The notes beneath the pieces were generated by a model, which made no database searches, was not told the DNA's origin, and saw nothing but the letters and a program-made list of their open reading frames with translations. From the NCBI GenBank assembly GCA_002347285.1, contig DDXW01000068.1, positions 34,370 through 39,923 of the forward strand: a stretch of DNA of 5,554 nucleotides, read 5' to 3'. A program made the position numbers and the translations under genes. Source of the stretch: Rhodocyclaceae bacterium UBA2250 (lineage in GTDB: Bacteria > Pseudomonadota > Gammaproteobacteria > Burkholderiales > Rhodocyclaceae). This document shows, piece by piece, positions 1 through 5,554 of the stretch (position 1 is its first letter; each line of letters begins with the position of its first letter).

Positions 1-435
1 TTCCAGACCAACATCCTGGCGCTGAACGCTGCCGTGGAGGCGGCGCGCGCGGGAGAGCAGGGGCGCGGCTTCGCGGTGGTGGCCAGCGAAGTGCGCAACC
101 TGGCGCAGCGCTCGGCGGATGCGGCCAAGGAAATCAAGCTGCTGATCGACGAGTCGGTCGGCAAGGTCGAAGGCGGCGTCCGGCTGGTGCAGGAGACCGG
201 CGCGACCATCGACGAGGTGGTGAGCGCCTTCCGGCAACTCGCGGAGCTCGTCAGCGGCATCGCCGAGGCCAGTCGCGAGCAGGCCTCCGGCATCGAGCAG
301 GTGTCCGAAGCCGTCGCGCAGATGGACGAGGTGACGCAGCAGAACGCGGCGCTCGTCGAAGAGGCGGCGGCGGCGGCCGAGAGCCTCGAGGAGCAGGCAC
401 GCGGCCTGCGGCAGGCCGTGGCGATCTTCCGCCTC
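1..435 (+). repeat. Paralogous MCP signalling-domain copy 1 (pairs with 2862-3296)
   Basis: This stretch aligns without gaps to 2862-3296 (offset 2861). By hand count the first 39 codons are identical in protein and differ at 8 of 117 bases, all silent. Over 145 codons about 29 residues differ. One uninterrupted identical run is 331-365. It is a duplicated coding domain, not a mobile element. Confidence 0.85.
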
Positions 436-570
436 GCGGAAGGCGCCGCCCCGCCGGCGCCGAGTATCGCCGCCGCCGTTCCCGCAGCCAAGGCCGGCAA
501 GCCTGCCGCCCGGCGCCTGCCGCCGCCCCGGTTTGCCGACGCAAACGATGACGAATGGGCCGAATTTTGA
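1..570 (+). CDS. Methyl-accepting chemotaxis protein, C-terminal part (5' truncated by window edge)
   Basis: The reading frame is open from base 1 to the TGA at 568-570, giving the last 189 residues of a receptor whose start and sensor region lie upstream of the window. It opens exactly at the FQTN of the MCP hairpin tip (residues 1-38), the most conserved MCP segment, which binds CheA and CheW and forms receptor trimer contacts. The descending coiled-coil helix follows (about 39-145). It contains the C-helix methylation site at Glu121 within LVEEAAAA, 120 residues after the tip Phe, the same spacing as Tsr F373 to E493, so this is a 36-heptad E. coli-type receptor. A flexible Ala/Pro-rich tail (146-180) ends in EWAEF, an equivalent of the NWETF docking site for CheR/CheB. 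The protein acts in the inner-membrane receptor array. It is likely co-transcribed with the next receptor, 35 bases downstream. What it senses cannot be told from this part. Confidence 0.96.
   Translation, partial: FQTNILALNAAVEAARAGEQGRGFAVVASEVRNLAQRSADAAKEIKLLIDESVGKVEGGVRLVQETGATIDEVVSAFRQLAELVSGIAEASREQASGIEQVSEAVAQMDEVTQQNAALVEEAAAAAESLEEQARGLRQAVAIFRLAEGAAPPAPSIAAAVPAAKAGKPAARRLPPPRFADANDDEWAEF
553..567 (+). other. Codons for CheR/CheB-docking pentapeptide EWAEF of the first MCP
   Basis: The last five residues are E-W-A-E-F directly before the stop. The Trp and Phe positions match the xWxxF pattern of the E. coli Tar/Tsr NWETF tail, which binds the CheR beta-subdomain and also CheB. 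It is preceded by a conserved PPP plus acidic stretch also seen in the neighbouring receptor. Binding is inferred by analogy with the enteric receptors. Confidence 0.8.
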
Positions 571-605
571 GCTTGGCCGAAACCTAGACAGAAGAGGGAT
601 TCCAG
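571..605 (+). promoter_or_regulatory. Short intergenic gap with ribosome binding site for the second MCP
   Basis: Thirty-five bases separate the two receptor genes. A purine-rich GAGGG at 594-598 lies seven bases before the ATG at 606, which is good Shine-Dalgarno spacing. I see no inverted repeat with a T-run (terminator) and no sigma-28-like TAAA/GCCGATAA pair, so read-through from the upstream receptor is the simplest reading. Confidence 0.7.
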
Positions 606-3488
606 ATGCGCACCAACCTGCCCGTCACCCAGAACGAAGTCAACCTGACCGATGGCACCCTGATCGTGTCGAAGACCGACCTCAAGGGCCGCATCACCTA
701 CATCAACCGCGATTTTCTCGACGTCAGCGGCTTCACCGAGCAGGAGCTGATCGGCGAGCCGCACAACATCGTGCGCCATCCCGACATGCCGGCCGAGGCC
801 TTCGAGGATCTGTGGAACACCCTCAAGGAAGGGCGTCCCTGGACCGGTTACGTCAAGAACCGCTGCAAGAACGGCGACTTTTACTGGGTGCTGGCCAATG
901 CTACGCCGATCTGGGAAGGCGGCCAGGTGGCCGGCTATATGTCGGTGCGGCGCAAGGCCGATCCGGCGGCGGTGGCCCAGGCCGATGCGATCTATCGCAA
1001 GTTCCGCGAGAAGAAGCAGGGCGGCCTGAAGATCCGCTATGGCCAGGTGGTGAGCGGCGACGGCGGCTTCTTTGCCAAGATGAACCTTTCCGGTCGCATG
1101 GGCACGATCCTCGGCGGCCTCGGCCTGATCGTCGCCGCGGTGATGGCGTATGCGCTGTACTCCATGGCGCAGATCGACGCCAGCGTTAACGGCCTCTACG
1201 AGCGTCGCTTCGAGCCGGTGCGCATGGTCGGCCGGATCGGCAAGCTGATGGCCGACAACCGCAGCGAGCTGCTGCAGGCATTGGAATACGATCCGGCCAA
1301 CCCGCTCGCCAAGACCCACGACCAGCCGGTGACGCTGCACACCGACGCGGTGACGAAGAACATCGCCGAGATCACCGCGCTGTGGGAGGAATACCAGAAG
1401 GCGATCCACGGCGACGAGCATCGCAAGCTGGCCGAGGTATACGCCGCCGAGCGCAAGGTCTTCGTTCAGGAAGGGTTGCTGCCGGCGCGCGAGGCGATCC
1501 TCAAGGGGGATTACACCCAGGCCGCGACGCTCCTGACGAAGAAGGTTACGCAGGCCTATGACGCCGCGGCGGGCAAGGCCGACGATCTCTTCAAATACCA
1601 TGTCGACAGCGCGCGCCGCGAAGTGAAGGTGGCGGACGAGAGCTACCAGCGCACCCTGACGATTCTGATCGTCGCCTTCATCGCGCTGCTGGCGATCGGC
1701 TTCTTCGCCTCGATGCGCCTGATCGGCGGCATCCGCCGGCCGATTGAGGGAGCGATCGATACCTTCCGCAACATCGCCCAGGGCAACTACAGCAACGCGA
1801 TCGACATCACGCGCAACGACGAGCTCGGCAAGCTCAACCAGGCCCTGCAGGTGATGCAGACGCGCATGGGCTTCGAAGTGGCGGAGACGGCACGCATGGC
1901 GACCGAGAACCTGCGCATCGTCACCGGCCTGAACAAGGCTTCGGTGGGCGTGACGGTTTCCGATCAGGGCAATGCGCTGATCTACATGAACGACAAGGCA
2001 CGGGAGCTGTGGGGCCTGATGGCCGAGGGCATCCGCGCCCGTCACCCCGGCTTCGAGGTCGCGAAGATGCTGGGCGGTTCGGTGGCGGACTACTTCGAGG
2101 ACGCCGCCGTGCAGGCGGCCTACCGCGAGCAATTGTCGGCACCGCGCGACTTCGAGATGACCCTTTCCGGCCGCATCCTCAGCATCGCCGCGACGCCGAT
2201 CTACAACGATGCCGGCCAGTACGTCGGGCGCGTCACCGAATGGCGCGACCGGACGGCCGAAGTGGCCGTCGAGAAGGAGGTCGAGGACATCATCAACGGT
2301 GCCGCCGAGGGCGATTTCACCAAGCGGCTGGCGCTCGAGGACAAGGAAGGATTCTTCCGCAATCTGGCCCAGGGCCTCAACCAGCTGCTCGAGACCGCCG
2401 CCACCGGCTTGAACGACGTGGCGGAAGTGCTGAACGCCCTGGCGGCGGGCGACCTGACGCGCAAGATCACCGGCGAATACCACGGTACCTTCGGCCAGCT
2501 CAAGGACGACACCAACACCACGGTCGAACGTCTGCGCGAGGTTGTCGGCCGCATCAAGGAGGCGACGGAGGCGATCAACACGGCGGCGCAGCAAATCGCC
2601 GCAGGCAACCAGGATCTGTCGAGCCGCACGGAAGAGCAGGCGAGCAGCCTCGAAGAGACGGCCAGCTCGATGGAGGAGCTCAACGCCACGGTCAAGCAGA
2701 ACGCCGAGAGCGCGCGCCAGGCCAACGAACTGGCGAGCAGCTCCAACGAGGTCGCGGCGCGCGGCGGGCAGATGGTCAAACAGGTGGTCAATACCATGAG
2801 CGGCATCCAGGCGAGCTCGCAGAAGATCGCCGACATCGTCGGGGTAATCGACAGCATCGCGTTCCAGACCAACATCCTGGCGCTCAACGCGGCGGTGGAG
2901 GCGGCGCGCGCGGGCGAGCAGGGACGGGGCTTCGCGGTGGTGGCCAGTGAAGTGCGCAATCTGGCGCAGCGCTCGGCGACGGCAGCCAAGGAGATCAAGG
3001 CGCTGATCGCCGAATCGGTCGACAAGGTCGAGTCCGGGGCGCAACTGGTCAATGAAGCCGGCAGCACGATGGACGAGGTGGTGACGAGCTTCCAGCAGGT
3101 GGCGCGCCTGGTGACCGACATCACCAACGCCAGCCGCGAACAGTCGTCCGGCATCGAGCAGGTGACGCAGGCGGTGTCGCAGATGGACGAAGTGACGCAG
3201 CAGAACGCGGCGCTCGTCGAAGAGGCAGCGGCGGCGGCCGAAAGTCTCGAGGAGCAGGCCAGCGGACTGGTGCAGGCGGTCGGCATGTTCAAGCTGGAGG
3301 AAGGCACGGCCAACCTGCCGGGGCCGGCCCTGCGTGACGCGACGCCGAAGCGGCTGGCCGGCCAGCCGGCGGCGCCGCGCCTCGAGCAGCCGGCGCGGCC
3401 GGTGAAGGCAGGCGGCGGTGCCAAGGCGGCGAAGCAGATTCCGCCGCCGCACCTTGCCGACGATGAAGACGAGTGGGAGGAATTTTGA
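606..3488 (+). CDS. Aer-like dual-PAS methyl-accepting chemotaxis protein with periplasmic domain
   Basis: A 960-residue receptor. Residues 1-120 are a PAS domain that aligns with E. coli Aer from Met1 without gaps. It keeps Asn34, the VRHPD motif (Arg57, His58, Asp60), Trp79, Asn85 and Tyr93, so FAD-based redox/energy sensing is likely. TM1 is about 165-187. A periplasmic, mostly helical domain spans 188-350 (four-helix-bundle type is probable) and is absent from Aer. TM2 is 351-370. HAMP spans about 372-428. A second PAS (about 432-550) ends in WRDRTAEVAVE, the linker typical of MCP PAS domains. Two further HAMP-like units follow at about 556-602 and 603-650. The signalling hairpin runs about 660-897, with methylation sites Glu677, Glu684, Glu691 and Glu873 and the tip at 748-790. 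A Pro/Ala tail ends in EWEEF. The tip-to-site spacings (69 and 120 residues) match Tsr, so it is 36-heptad class. The start is supported by the Aer register and by GAGGG seven bases upstream. The family call is sure; the ligands of the periplasmic domain and second PAS are unknown. Confidence 0.96.
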   Translation: MRTNLPVTQNEVNLTDGTLIVSKTDLKGRITYINRDFLDVSGFTEQELIGEPHNIVRHPDMPAEAFEDLWNTLKEGRPWTGYVKNRCKNGDFYWVLANATPIWEGGQVAGYMSVRRKADPAAVAQADAIYRKFREKKQGGLKIRYGQVVSGDGGFFAKMNLSGRMGTILGGLGLIVAAVMAYALYSMAQIDASVNGLYERRFEPVRMVGRIGKLMADNRSELLQALEYDPANPLAKTHDQPVTLHTDAVTKNIAEITALWEEYQKAIHGDEHRKLAEVYAAERKVFVQEGLLPAREAILKGDYTQAATLLTKKVTQAYDAAAGKADDLFKYHVDSARREVKVADESYQRTLTILIVAFIALLAIGFFASMRLIGGIRRPIEGAIDTFRNIAQGNYSNAIDITRNDELGKLNQALQVMQTRMGFEVAETARMATENLRIVTGLNKASVGVTVSDQGNALIYMNDKARELWGLMAEGIRARHPGFEVAKMLGGSVADYFEDAAVQAAYREQLSAPRDFEMTLSGRILSIAATPIYNDAGQYVGRVTEWRDRTAEVAVEKEVEDIINGAAEGDFTKRLALEDKEGFFRNLAQGLNQLLETAATGLNDVAEVLNALAAGDLTRKITGEYHGTFGQLKDDTNTTVERLREVVGRIKEATEAINTAAQQIAAGNQDLSSRTEEQASSLEETASSMEELNATVKQNAESARQANELASSSNEVAARGGQMVKQVVNTMSGIQASSQKIADIVGVIDSIAFQTNILALNAAVEAARAGEQGRGFAVVASEVRNLAQRSATAAKEIKALIAESVDKVESGAQLVNEAGSTMDEVVTSFQQVARLVTDITNASREQSSGIEQVTQAVSQMDEVTQQNAALVEEAAAAAESLEEQASGLVQAVGMFKLEEGTANLPGPALRDATPKRLAGQPAAPRLEQPARPVKAGGGAKAAKQIPPPHLADDEDEWEEF
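2862..3296 (+). repeat. Paralogous MCP signalling-domain copy 2 (pairs with 1-435)
   Basis: Direct-repeat partner of 1-435, covering the hairpin tip, the descending helix and the C-helix methylation site of the second receptor. The 35-base run 3192-3226 is identical to 331-365. The two copies lie in the same orientation about 2.4 kb apart, so they could recombine or undergo gene conversion (inference). Confidence 0.85.
3471..3485 (+). other. Codons for CheR/CheB-docking pentapeptide EWEEF of the second MCP
   Basis: The receptor ends in E-W-E-E-F followed directly by TGA. Trp and Phe occupy the key positions of the NWETF-type tether. The same bases carry the cheR Shine-Dalgarno sequence and the first base of its likely TTG start, so the segment has a coding and a translation-initiation role at once. 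Confidence 0.8.
3476..3482 (+). promoter_or_regulatory. cheR ribosome binding site inside the receptor gene
   Basis: GGAGGAA is a near-ideal Shine-Dalgarno core. It lies inside the codons for Trp-Glu-Glu of the receptor tail and just before TTG 3485-3487. The gap from GGAGG to TTG is four bases, slightly short but workable. It decides the start in favour of TTG 3485 over the in-frame GTG at 3473, which would lie upstream of this site and has no comparable purine block before it. Confidence 0.7.
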
Positions 3489-4414
3489 TCACGCCTCCTC
3501 CCAAACTCGGCGCTGGCAGGGCGGCGCCGACGCCGGCGCCGGCGCCCGCCGCCGCCGACCGGCTGCAGCCGAAGCGTGAATTCCAGTTCACGCAGGCGGA
3601 CTTCGAGCGGGTGCGTCAGCTCATCTACAAGCACGCCGGCATCTCGCTCGCGCCGATCAAGCAGGACATGGTCTATTCGCGGCTGGCGCGGCGCCTGCGC
3701 GCCCTCAACATGTCCACCTTCGATCAATATCTGGCGCACCTCGAGAAAGGCGATGCCGCCGAGTGGGAGACCTTCGTCAATTCGCTGACCACCAACCTGA
3801 CGTCGTTCTTCCGCGAGAGCCATCATTTCGACCTGCTGCAGAAGCAGTTGATCGGTCTCGCCCACCGCCCGATCAAGATCTGGTGCTCGGCGGCTTCGAC
3901 CGGCGAGGAGCCCTATTCGCTCGCCATCGCCGCCTGCGAGGCGTTCGGCAGCCTGACGCCGCCGGTGCAGATCCACGCCAGCGACATCGACACCAACGTG
4001 CTGAAGACGGCGGAACGCGGCGTCTATCCGGCCGAGCGCGTCGAACGCTTGTCGCCCGAGCGGCTGCACAAGTTCTTCCTGCGCGGCACGGGAGCCCAGG
4101 CCGGCCAGGTGCGGGTGCGACCGGAACTGCAGAAGCTGATCACCTACAGCCGCGTCAATCTGCTGGACGCCGCCTGGCCGACGGTGAAGGGGCCGATCGA
4201 CGCGCTGTTCTGCCGCAACGTGATGATCTACTTCGACAAGCCGACGCAATACCAGATCCTCGAGAAGTTCGTGCCGCTGCTGCACCGCGACGGCCTGCTG
4301 TACGCGGGACACTCGGAGAGCTTCCTGCACGCGGCGGACCTGTTCCGCTCGCTCGGCCGTACCGTCTATGAACGTGCCGACCGGCGGGCCGCGCCCCCGG
4401 GAGCGCCGGCATGA
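3485..4414 (+). CDS. cheR: Chemotaxis protein methyltransferase CheR
   Basis: S-adenosylmethionine-dependent methyltransferase that adds methyl groups to receptor glutamates for adaptation; cytoplasmic, tethered to receptor tails. From the TTG start it has 309 residues (E. coli CheR 286). A low-complexity Pro/Ala leader (1-30) precedes the helical CheR N-terminal domain (about 34-105), which shows QDMVYSRLARRLRAL. The catalytic domain has NLTSFFRE (Arg110), the SAM-binding ASTGEEPYS (137-145), ASDIDT with Asp167, CRNVMIYFD (243-251) and GHSE (275-278), all as in the enteric enzyme. RGTGAQAGQVRV (200-211) is the beta-subdomain loop that in E. coli CheR binds the receptor pentapeptide, with no insertion. 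The gene overlaps the receptor stop as TTGA and cheD as ATGA, so translation is probably coupled. The start could instead be GTG 3473, adding four residues; everything else is secure. Confidence 0.96.
   Translation: MITPPPKLGAGRAAPTPAPAPAAADRLQPKREFQFTQADFERVRQLIYKHAGISLAPIKQDMVYSRLARRLRALNMSTFDQYLAHLEKGDAAEWETFVNSLTTNLTSFFRESHHFDLLQKQLIGLAHRPIKIWCSAASTGEEPYSLAIAACEAFGSLTPPVQIHASDIDTNVLKTAERGVYPAERVERLSPERLHKFFLRGTGAQAGQVRVRPELQKLITYSRVNLLDAAWPTVKGPIDALFCRNVMIYFDKPTQYQILEKFVPLLHRDGLLYAGHSESFLHAADLFRSLGRTVYERADRRAAPPGAPA
3535..3546. repeat. GC-only perfect palindrome in the cheR leader
   Basis: GGCGCCGGCGCC is its own reverse complement and sits in a GCC/GGC-rich tract (about 3521-3557) that encodes the Ala-Pro leader of CheR. 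It may simply reflect Ala-Pro repeats in a GC-rich genome. It could also form mRNA structure about 50 bases after the cheR start. Confidence 0.4.
4399..4403 (+). promoter_or_regulatory. cheD ribosome binding site
   Basis: GGGAG lies seven bases before the cheD ATG at 4411, inside the last codons of cheR. The site is modest. Initiation is probably helped by ribosomes finishing cheR at the overlapping ATGA. Confidence 0.55.
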
Positions 4415-5019
4415 CGCATGAGATCGGCTTCGTCGAGCACCTGGCCGGCAACCGCTATTTCGACCGCAAGTTCGAGTCCGAGGCGGTCAAGGTGCTGCCG
4501 GGCGAGTATTTCGTCACCGCGGCGAACGTCCTGATGGTGACGGTGCTCGGCTCCTGCGTCTCCGCCTGCATCCGCGACCGCGACAAGGGCATCGGCGGCA
4601 TGAACCATTTCATGCTGGCCGATTCGGGCGACGCCAGCGCGATCTCCTCCTCGGCGCGTTACGGCACCTACGCGATGGAAATCCTCATCAACCACCTGCT
4701 CAAGATGGGAGCGCGCAAGAGCAGCCTCGAAGCGAAGGTCTTCGGCGGCGGCCGGGTCATGGCCACGCTCACCAGTTCGCAGGTCGGCGACCGCAACGCC
4801 AGGTTCGTGCGCGAGTTTCTCCAGACCGAGTCCATCCCGGTGGTGGCGGAGGATCTGCTGGACGTCTATCCGCGCAAGGTGTACTTCTTTCCCCACAACG
4901 GCCGCGTGCTGGTGAAGAAGCTGGTGCGCATGCATAACGACACGCTCATCCGCCGCGAGAAGGAATACGCCGCCCGCCTCACCGAGGCGCCCGTGGCCGG
5001 CGAGATCGAACTGTTCTGA
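4411..5019 (+). CDS. cheD: Chemoreceptor glutamine deamidase CheD
   Basis: CheD converts selected receptor glutamines to glutamates and so tunes receptor output; in bacteria with CheC it also forms a CheC-CheD adaptation branch. The 202-residue protein shows the family signature LGSCVSAC with the nucleophile Cys49 and, 17 residues on, His66 in GGMNHFML, the same Cys-His spacing as Thermotoga CheD (Cys27, His44). Thr44, just before LGSC, is the likely third active-site residue, though it sits one residue closer to Cys than in Thermotoga. FGGG (111-114) and VGDRNARFVREFL (125-137) are further conserved family blocks, and FFPHNGRVLVKK lies near 159-170. No signal peptide; cytoplasmic. The ATG overlaps the cheR stop (ATGA). 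The N-terminal 30 residues before the core are less conserved. No CheC is visible in this window. Confidence 0.95.
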   Translation: MTHEIGFVEHLAGNRYFDRKFESEAVKVLPGEYFVTAANVLMVTVLGSCVSACIRDRDKGIGGMNHFMLADSGDASAISSSARYGTYAMEILINHLLKMGARKSSLEAKVFGGGRVMATLTSSQVGDRNARFVREFLQTESIPVVAEDLLDVYPRKVYFFPHNGRVLVKKLVRMHNDTLIRREKEYAARLTEAPVAGEIELF

Positions 5020-5023
5020 AGGA
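5019..5023 (+). promoter_or_regulatory. cheB ribosome binding site
   Basis: AAGGA begins at the last base of the cheD stop and is followed after seven bases by TTG 5031. This good spacing, plus the fact that MPIKVLVIDDS matches the normal CheB N-terminus, fixes the rare TTG as the start. The next in-frame ATG (codon 14) would delete the receiver's first strand and its acidic pair. Confidence 0.75.
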
Positions 5024-5030
5024 TCCGCAA

Positions 5031-5554
5031 TTGCCCATCAAGGTTCTTGTCATCGACGACTCCGCGCTGATGCGCGCGCTGCTGACGGAGATCATCGCCG
5101 GCGCTCCCGATCTGCAGGTGGTCGGCAGCGCGCCCGATCCGATCGCCGCGCGCGAGATGATCAAGTCGCTCAACCCCGACGTGCTGACGCTGGACGTCGA
5201 AATGCCCAGGATGGACGGTCTGGAGTTCCTCGGCCGCCTGATGAAGCTGCGGCCGATGCCGGTGGTGATGATTTCCTCGCTGACGGCGCGCGGTTCGGAG
5301 GTGACGCTGCAGGCGCTGGAACTGGGGGCGGTCGACTTCGTGGCGAAGCCGAAGGCGGAAAGTCTGTCGCTGCTGCAGGAATATGCGGAGGAGATCCGCG
5401 ACAAGATCCGCGCCGCGCACGGCGCGCACCTGCGCCGCCGCACCGCTGCGGCGCCGGCGCGCAGCGAAGCGCCGCTGCCGGGCGTGTCGAGCCGCCTGCT
5501 CACCGAAAAGCTGATCGCGATCGGCGCTTCCACCGGCGGCACCGAGGCGATCAA
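5031..5554 (+). CDS. cheB: Protein-glutamate methylesterase/glutaminase CheB (3' truncated by window edge)
   Basis: CheB removes methyl groups from receptor glutamates (and in enterics also deamidates glutamines) when phosphorylated by CheA. The frame from TTG 5031 stays open to the window end, giving 174 codons, roughly half of the usual 350-residue protein. Residues 3-125 are the receiver domain: acidic pair Asp9/Asp10, phosphorylation site Asp55 in LDVEMPRMDG, SSLTARGSEVTLQALELGA with Thr85, and Lys106 in FVAKP. An Ala/Arg-rich linker (about 130-157) joins it to the methylesterase domain, which begins with LIAIGASTGGTEAI. Ser167 is the catalytic serine (Ser164 in E. coli); the His and Asp of the triad fall outside the window. 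It lies 11 bases after cheD, so it is in the same operon. The identification is firm; intactness of the rest cannot be judged. Confidence 0.95.
   Translation, partial: MPIKVLVIDDSALMRALLTEIIAGAPDLQVVGSAPDPIAAREMIKSLNPDVLTLDVEMPRMDGLEFLGRLMKLRPMPVVMISSLTARGSEVTLQALELGAVDFVAKPKAESLSLLQEYAEEIRDKIRAAHGAHLRRRTAAAPARSEAPLPGVSSRLLTEKLIAIGASTGGTEAI

Noticed and set aside
571..605. Possible promoter or terminator between the two receptors.
   Set aside because: No hairpin with a T-run and no recognisable sigma-28 or sigma-70 boxes; the gap is just long enough for a ribosome site.
533..1189. Plus-strand open frame overlapping the start of the second receptor in another frame.
   Set aside because: Arg/Pro/Gly-rich frame-shifted shadow of the Aer-like PAS coding region; no domain of its own.
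2009..2950. Another plus-strand open frame inside the second receptor.
   Set aside because: Low-complexity Arg/Gly/Gln composition, a shadow of the HAMP and signalling coding sequence.
3473..3475. GTG as an alternative cheR start.
   Set aside because: It lies upstream of the strong GGAGGAA, has no good ribosome site of its own and adds only four residues; not excluded, but TTG 3485 fits better.
2201..4330. A minus-strand open frame of about 700 codons opposite the receptor and cheR.
   Set aside because: It spans two clearly real genes of the other strand, is rich in Arg/Ala/Ser with no recognisable domain, and such antisense frames are common in GC-rich DNA.
4366..5554. Minus-strand open frames opposite cheD and cheB.
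   Set aside because: They mirror confidently identified chemotaxis genes and show no family motifs.
1..5554. Search by eye for CRISPR arrays, tRNA/rRNA genes, insertion sequences or attachment sites.
   Set aside because: The window is almost fully coding with chemotaxis genes; the only long direct repeat is the duplicated MCP signalling domain.

Overview
The window is a stretch of GC-rich bacterial chromosome that belongs entirely to a chemotaxis operon. All genes are on the + strand and almost no base is left over. The receptor class (36-heptad, E. coli-like, with a C-terminal CheR-docking pentapeptide), the order receptor-receptor-cheR-cheD-cheB, and the strong preference for G/C in third codon positions fit a betaproteobacterium. 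Rhodocyclales or a relative (Azoarcus/Thauera/Dechloromonas-like) is my best guess, but that placement is an inference from style, not a match I could run.

Layout. Positions 1-570 are the 3' end of a first methyl-accepting chemotaxis protein (MCP); its sensor half lies outside the window. After a 35-base gap, 606-3488 encodes a complete 960-residue MCP with an unusual sensor stack: an Aer-type, probably FAD-binding PAS domain at the very N-terminus, a transmembrane segment, a periplasmic domain of about 160 residues, a second transmembrane segment, HAMP, a second PAS, two more HAMP-like units, and the signalling hairpin. cheR (3485-4414) starts at a TTG that overlaps the receptor stop. cheD (4411-5019) starts inside the cheR stop (ATGA). 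cheB starts 11 bases after cheD at a TTG (5031) and runs off the right edge just after its catalytic serine. No terminator, tRNA, mobile element or CRISPR was seen.

How the genes work together. The receptors sense redox state and other stimuli and would control a CheA kinase encoded elsewhere. CheR methylates and CheB demethylates glutamates on the receptor signalling helices. CheD deamidates receptor glutamines (or modulates adaptation in another way). Both receptors end in a pentapeptide of the xWxxF type, and CheR keeps the short beta-subdomain of pentapeptide-dependent methyltransferases, so receptor and enzyme appear to be a matched tethered pair.

The most interesting points are four. 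The large receptor has three possible sensory inputs. Its four canonical methylation sites are all encoded as Glu, leaving CheD no canonical Gln target in it. The codons of its CheR-docking motif also form the cheR ribosome binding site. Finally, the two neighbouring receptors have closely similar signalling domains at the DNA level.
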